Source: Candidatus Saccharimonadota bacterium (GTDB lineage Bacteria > Patescibacteriota > Saccharimonadia > UBA4664). From it: a stretch of DNA of 8,196 nt. The stretch is taken from positions 1 through 8,196 of the forward strand of contig JAQZBT010000037.1 of NCBI GenBank assembly GCA_029237755.1. The letters are read 5' to 3'. Position numbers and translations under genes: made by a program. Under the pieces are notes generated by a model that saw only the letters and a list, made by a program, of their open reading frames with translations, did not search any database and was not told where the DNA came from. Positions 6,405-8,196 of this stretch are shown here, piece by piece. How positions within the stretch are numbered: position 1 is the first letter of the stretch; each line of letters starts with the position of its first letter.

Positions 6405-7763
6405 TCAGGAGGACTCCTCATTTGGCGACTCCCGATCTTGCTCCTGCTCTGGCCGTTTCAGGTCTGGCTCGGGCTCGGCTTCATCGTCGGGCAGCTCATA
6501 TGGCGGTGCGCTCCATCGGGGGGGAAGCTCCACGACCGCCAGGCGCTCGCGGCTCACGTCTTTGCGTCTTGCGACGATGCGGTAGCTGAAGTTCAGCGTG
6601 CTCCCGCCCTCGGCTTGCTCACGTACGTCGAACGTGCTGGTCGTCCTTGCGCTGATGTACAGGCCGTTCGATTCACCCTCGGCCGTCAGGAAGACGTGAT
6701 AGTCATCTGTTTCTACCAGAGCGGCAAAATCGGGGTCGACTGTCACCTCAGCACGGCCGTCTCTAAGTTCGGCTCGTCCGAAGTCTTCGAACCAGCTCTC
6801 CGGGCTTTCCACGGCGCAGAGCAGTCGGTGTGTTCCGTCCGGATGTGGGACCGCTGCCGACTTTGGGCCTCCATAGACGACGAAGCGGCCGTTGACGTAA
6901 ACGTTGCCGTTGAAGCTTCCGGCGGCGCCCTGACCAGGGAGGCTGGCCTCGCCCACGACGGCGTACATCCCTTTGCCGTATACACCGGCGAGGGGACCCT
7001 CGCCATACACGCCGGCGTAAACGAGACCGTCCTCGGATTCGGGCGGTGGGAAAGTTTCACCAATCCCAACGACGCCCAAGCGCGGGCCACTTCCCCGGAC
7101 GCCTGAGGCCCACAGTCCAAATTGCCCTTGTATTCGAGTGCCAAAAACCTTGCCGATAACCCCCCAGCCCGGGCTGAGCCGGTCTGGAGCCGCAGCATCC
7201 CCGCTGCGCGCGTAGACGCCAGCGATTTCGCCGAATGCCCTGACACCTCGAGCCGCGTTGCACTCAGGGTCGCCGGCTCGAACCCCCACCCCGTCCGCGA
7301 GTGCTTCCACACCAATGTAGCGGGCGCTGACGAAAACACCACGGTCGACATCTGATCCCTGAACTTCGAGCTTGGTGTCTGGCAACGCTGTAGTCGTGCC
7401 GATGCCTACGTTGCCGCCGTTGTTTGCCAGCACGATGTTGCGCCAGGCAACGTTTTCGGTGAGCGCGGCGATCCGAGCAAAGTTACCTACGTTGTCGTAT
7501 CCAATTTCCAATTTGCTGTTCGGATTCGCGGCGCTGCGGAGTCGAAGCTGGGCCGCCCTGCTATCTGCTGCGCCGGAGCCGTCATCTGCCTGAACGGTGA
7601 GCTTGGTGTCTGGCGTAGTCGTGCCGATGCCTACGTTGCCGTTGTCGTCGACGCGCACTCGCTCCGCTCCGTTTGTGCTAATCACTAGCGGCTGAGCGTC
7701 CGTAGTGCCCAGAAAGTCGTTAGGTGGGTTAGTTCCAGCGTTACCGGTGAGTTCCCAAGGCAT
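6405..7763 (-). CDS. Fibre-like protein with NVGIGTTTP repeats
   Basis: This 452-residue protein starts MPWELTGNAGTNPPNDFLGT and contains two phage-fibre-type units, NVGIGTTTPDTKLTV (about residues 43-57) and NVGIGTTTALPDTKLEV (118-134). Residues ~140-290 are a glycine-rich run of GVYG/GVRG/GVVG-like turns, a pattern seen in repetitive beta-structured fibres. Residues ~310-415 form a C-terminal domain, including DYHVFLTAEGESNGLYI and STLNFSYRIVARR. The last ~30 residues are very acidic. No S74 chaperone-protease, signal peptide or membrane segment is seen. It may be a tail or injection-system fibre, or a surface adhesin. ATG 7763 has AAGGA ten bases upstream and a typical first segment. GTG 7832 would add 23 plausible residues and is the main alternative. 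It follows the 7850-8098 gene closely, suggesting one operon. Confidence 0.8.
   Translation of the reverse strand: MPWELTGNAGTNPPNDFLGTTDAQPLVISTNGAERVRVDDNGNVGIGTTTPDTKLTVQADDGSGAADSRAAQLRLRSAANPNSKLEIGYDNVGNFARIAALTENVAWRNIVLANNGGNVGIGTTTALPDTKLEVQGSDVDRGVFVSARYIGVEALADGVGVRAGDPECNAARGVRAFGEIAGVYARSGDAAAPDRLSPGWGVIGKVFGTRIQGQFGLWASGVRGSGPRLGVVGIGETFPPPESEDGLVYAGVYGEGPLAGVYGKGMYAVVGEASLPGQGAAGSFNGNVYVNGRFVVYGGPKSAAVPHPDGTHRLLCAVESPESWFEDFGRAELRDGRAEVTVDPDFAALVETDDYHVFLTAEGESNGLYISARTTSTFDVREQAEGGSTLNFSYRIVARRKDVSRERLAVVELPPRWSAPPYELPDDEAEPEPDLKRPEQEQDRESPNEESS
7368..7641 (-). repeat. Direct DNA repeat encoding the NVGIGTTT units
   Basis: Positions 7368-7416 and 7599-7641 share the words GAGCTTGGTGTCTGGC and, downstream, GTAGTCGTGCCGATGCCTAC plus GTTGCCG. 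The first copy carries six extra bases between the words, which is the Ala-Leu pair inserted in the second protein unit. Near identity at the DNA level, including third positions, points to recent duplication or gene conversion within the fibre gene. Confidence 0.8.
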
Positions 7764-7849
7764 GTCTTCCACTTCCTTCAACAAGTAGAGGATTCGATCT
7801 TTGGCTTCCTTCGTTGCATACCAGCACAGCACATGCCCGCCCGTCCTTT

Positions 7850-8098
7850 TTAGAACGAGCGGTCCGACCTTACATTGACAGTGACTACATCGGTGGACTC
7901 ATCGCCAAGACCGTTTAACACTGTCAATTCCAGCCGATGCGTGCCCCTTGAGAGATTGCCGACAAAAATTTGAGTGGAGTGCTTTTCCATCGTGAGCTTG
8001 CCCCCGCCAGAAGCGCCCGCTGTGAAGTAACTGGTGGGCGCCGAAGGGTCTTCTAAGCGATCTCGTGGATACATAGAATATGGAAACATCTTAATCAT
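7850..8098 (-). CDS. Small Ig-like beta-sandwich protein
   Basis: This is an 82-residue open frame starting at ATG 8098, with GGAAAGG a few bases upstream, and closed upstream by an in-frame TAA, so the start is well bounded. The N-terminal ~40 residues (MIKMFPYSMYPRDRLEDPSA onwards) are unrecognised. Residues ~43-78 read IFVGNLSRGTHRLELTVLNG then ESTDVVTVNV, the strand-turn-strand pattern of PKD/Ig-like modules, though only about half a domain long. There is no signal peptide. It lies 28 bases after the preceding gene's stop and 17 bases before the alternative GTG start of the fibre gene, so the three are likely one transcription unit. It may be an accessory subunit of the fibre or the remaining end of a longer protein. 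Function unknown. Confidence 0.6.
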   Translation of the reverse strand: MIKMFPYSMYPRDRLEDPSAPTSYFTAGASGGGKLTMEKHSTQIFVGNLSRGTHRLELTVLNGLGDESTDVVTVNVRSDRSF

Positions 8099-8126
8099 CT
8101 CGCCCTTTCCAGGTATTACACCGAGC

Positions 8127-8196
8127 TTACCCTTGCATTACTGGCGCCAGCTCTTCCTTGATATATGCCGAATACCAGGCGTCACTCTTTGCGCAG
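8127..8196 (-). CDS. C-terminal end of an unidentified gene (partial)
   Basis: The last 70 bases read, on the minus strand, as the C-terminus of a gene whose start lies beyond the window: SDAWYSAYIKEELAPVMQG then TAA at 8129-8127. The other two frames are interrupted here. Twenty-two residues are too few to identify a family. The 28-base gap to the next gene and the shared strand suggest an operon with the Ig-like and fibre genes. Confidence 0.55.
   Translation of the reverse strand, partial: CAKSDAWYSAYIKEELAPVMQG

Noticed and set aside
6438..7106. Plus-strand open frame of 222 codons
   Set aside because: Fully antisense to the fibre-like gene, which has repeats and recognised motifs.
7278..7287. 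Ten bases matching the tRNA T-arm in reverse complement
   Set aside because: Too short for an att site and lies within the fibre coding sequence; the match does not extend into the acceptor stem.

Overview
The window reads as an accessory, recombination-prone stretch of a moderately high-GC bacterial chromosome. It opens with a tRNA-Lys(CUU) lacking an encoded CCA end. That tRNA and the protein style would fit an actinobacterium or a Chloroflexi-like lineage, but nothing here fixes the taxonomy.

Layout. (1) tRNA-Lys at 26-98. (2) A minus-strand set: an intact DUF3644 protein with a HEPN-type RNase motif (292-1407), a frameshifted gene with a possible zinc knuckle (1626-2268), and an intact small winged-helix protein with a C-terminal membrane helix (2480-2914). 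The DNA around the last two is unusually rich in GATC. (3) Plus-strand broken coding: a weak remnant at 3010-3414, then a long, heavily frameshifted gene (about 3450-5125) that ends in a readable Fn3/Ig-like beta-sandwich domain. (4) Convergent with it, a minus-strand small serine recombinase (5211-5754) broken by two one-base losses, preceded five bases upstream by another frameshifted small gene (5760-5955). Just upstream lie six copies of a TGTCTCA-type half-site (5968-6103) that look like a three-site resolvase target. (5) A minus-strand surface or fibre module: the end of an unidentified gene (8127-8196), an 82-residue Ig-like protein (7850-8098) and a 452-residue fibre-like protein (6405-7763).

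How it fits together. The resolvase and the half-site array form a recognisable site-specific recombination unit, but the recombinase is disrupted as written. The tRNA, the HEPN protein and the recombinase together suggest a genomic island; the ends of such an island are not visible here. The fibre genes look like one transcription unit.

Main caveat. Five frame breaks fall at runs of five or six C/G bases. This could be true decay by slippage or uncorrected homopolymer sequencing error. Intact genes in the same window also cross such runs, so both explanations stay open.
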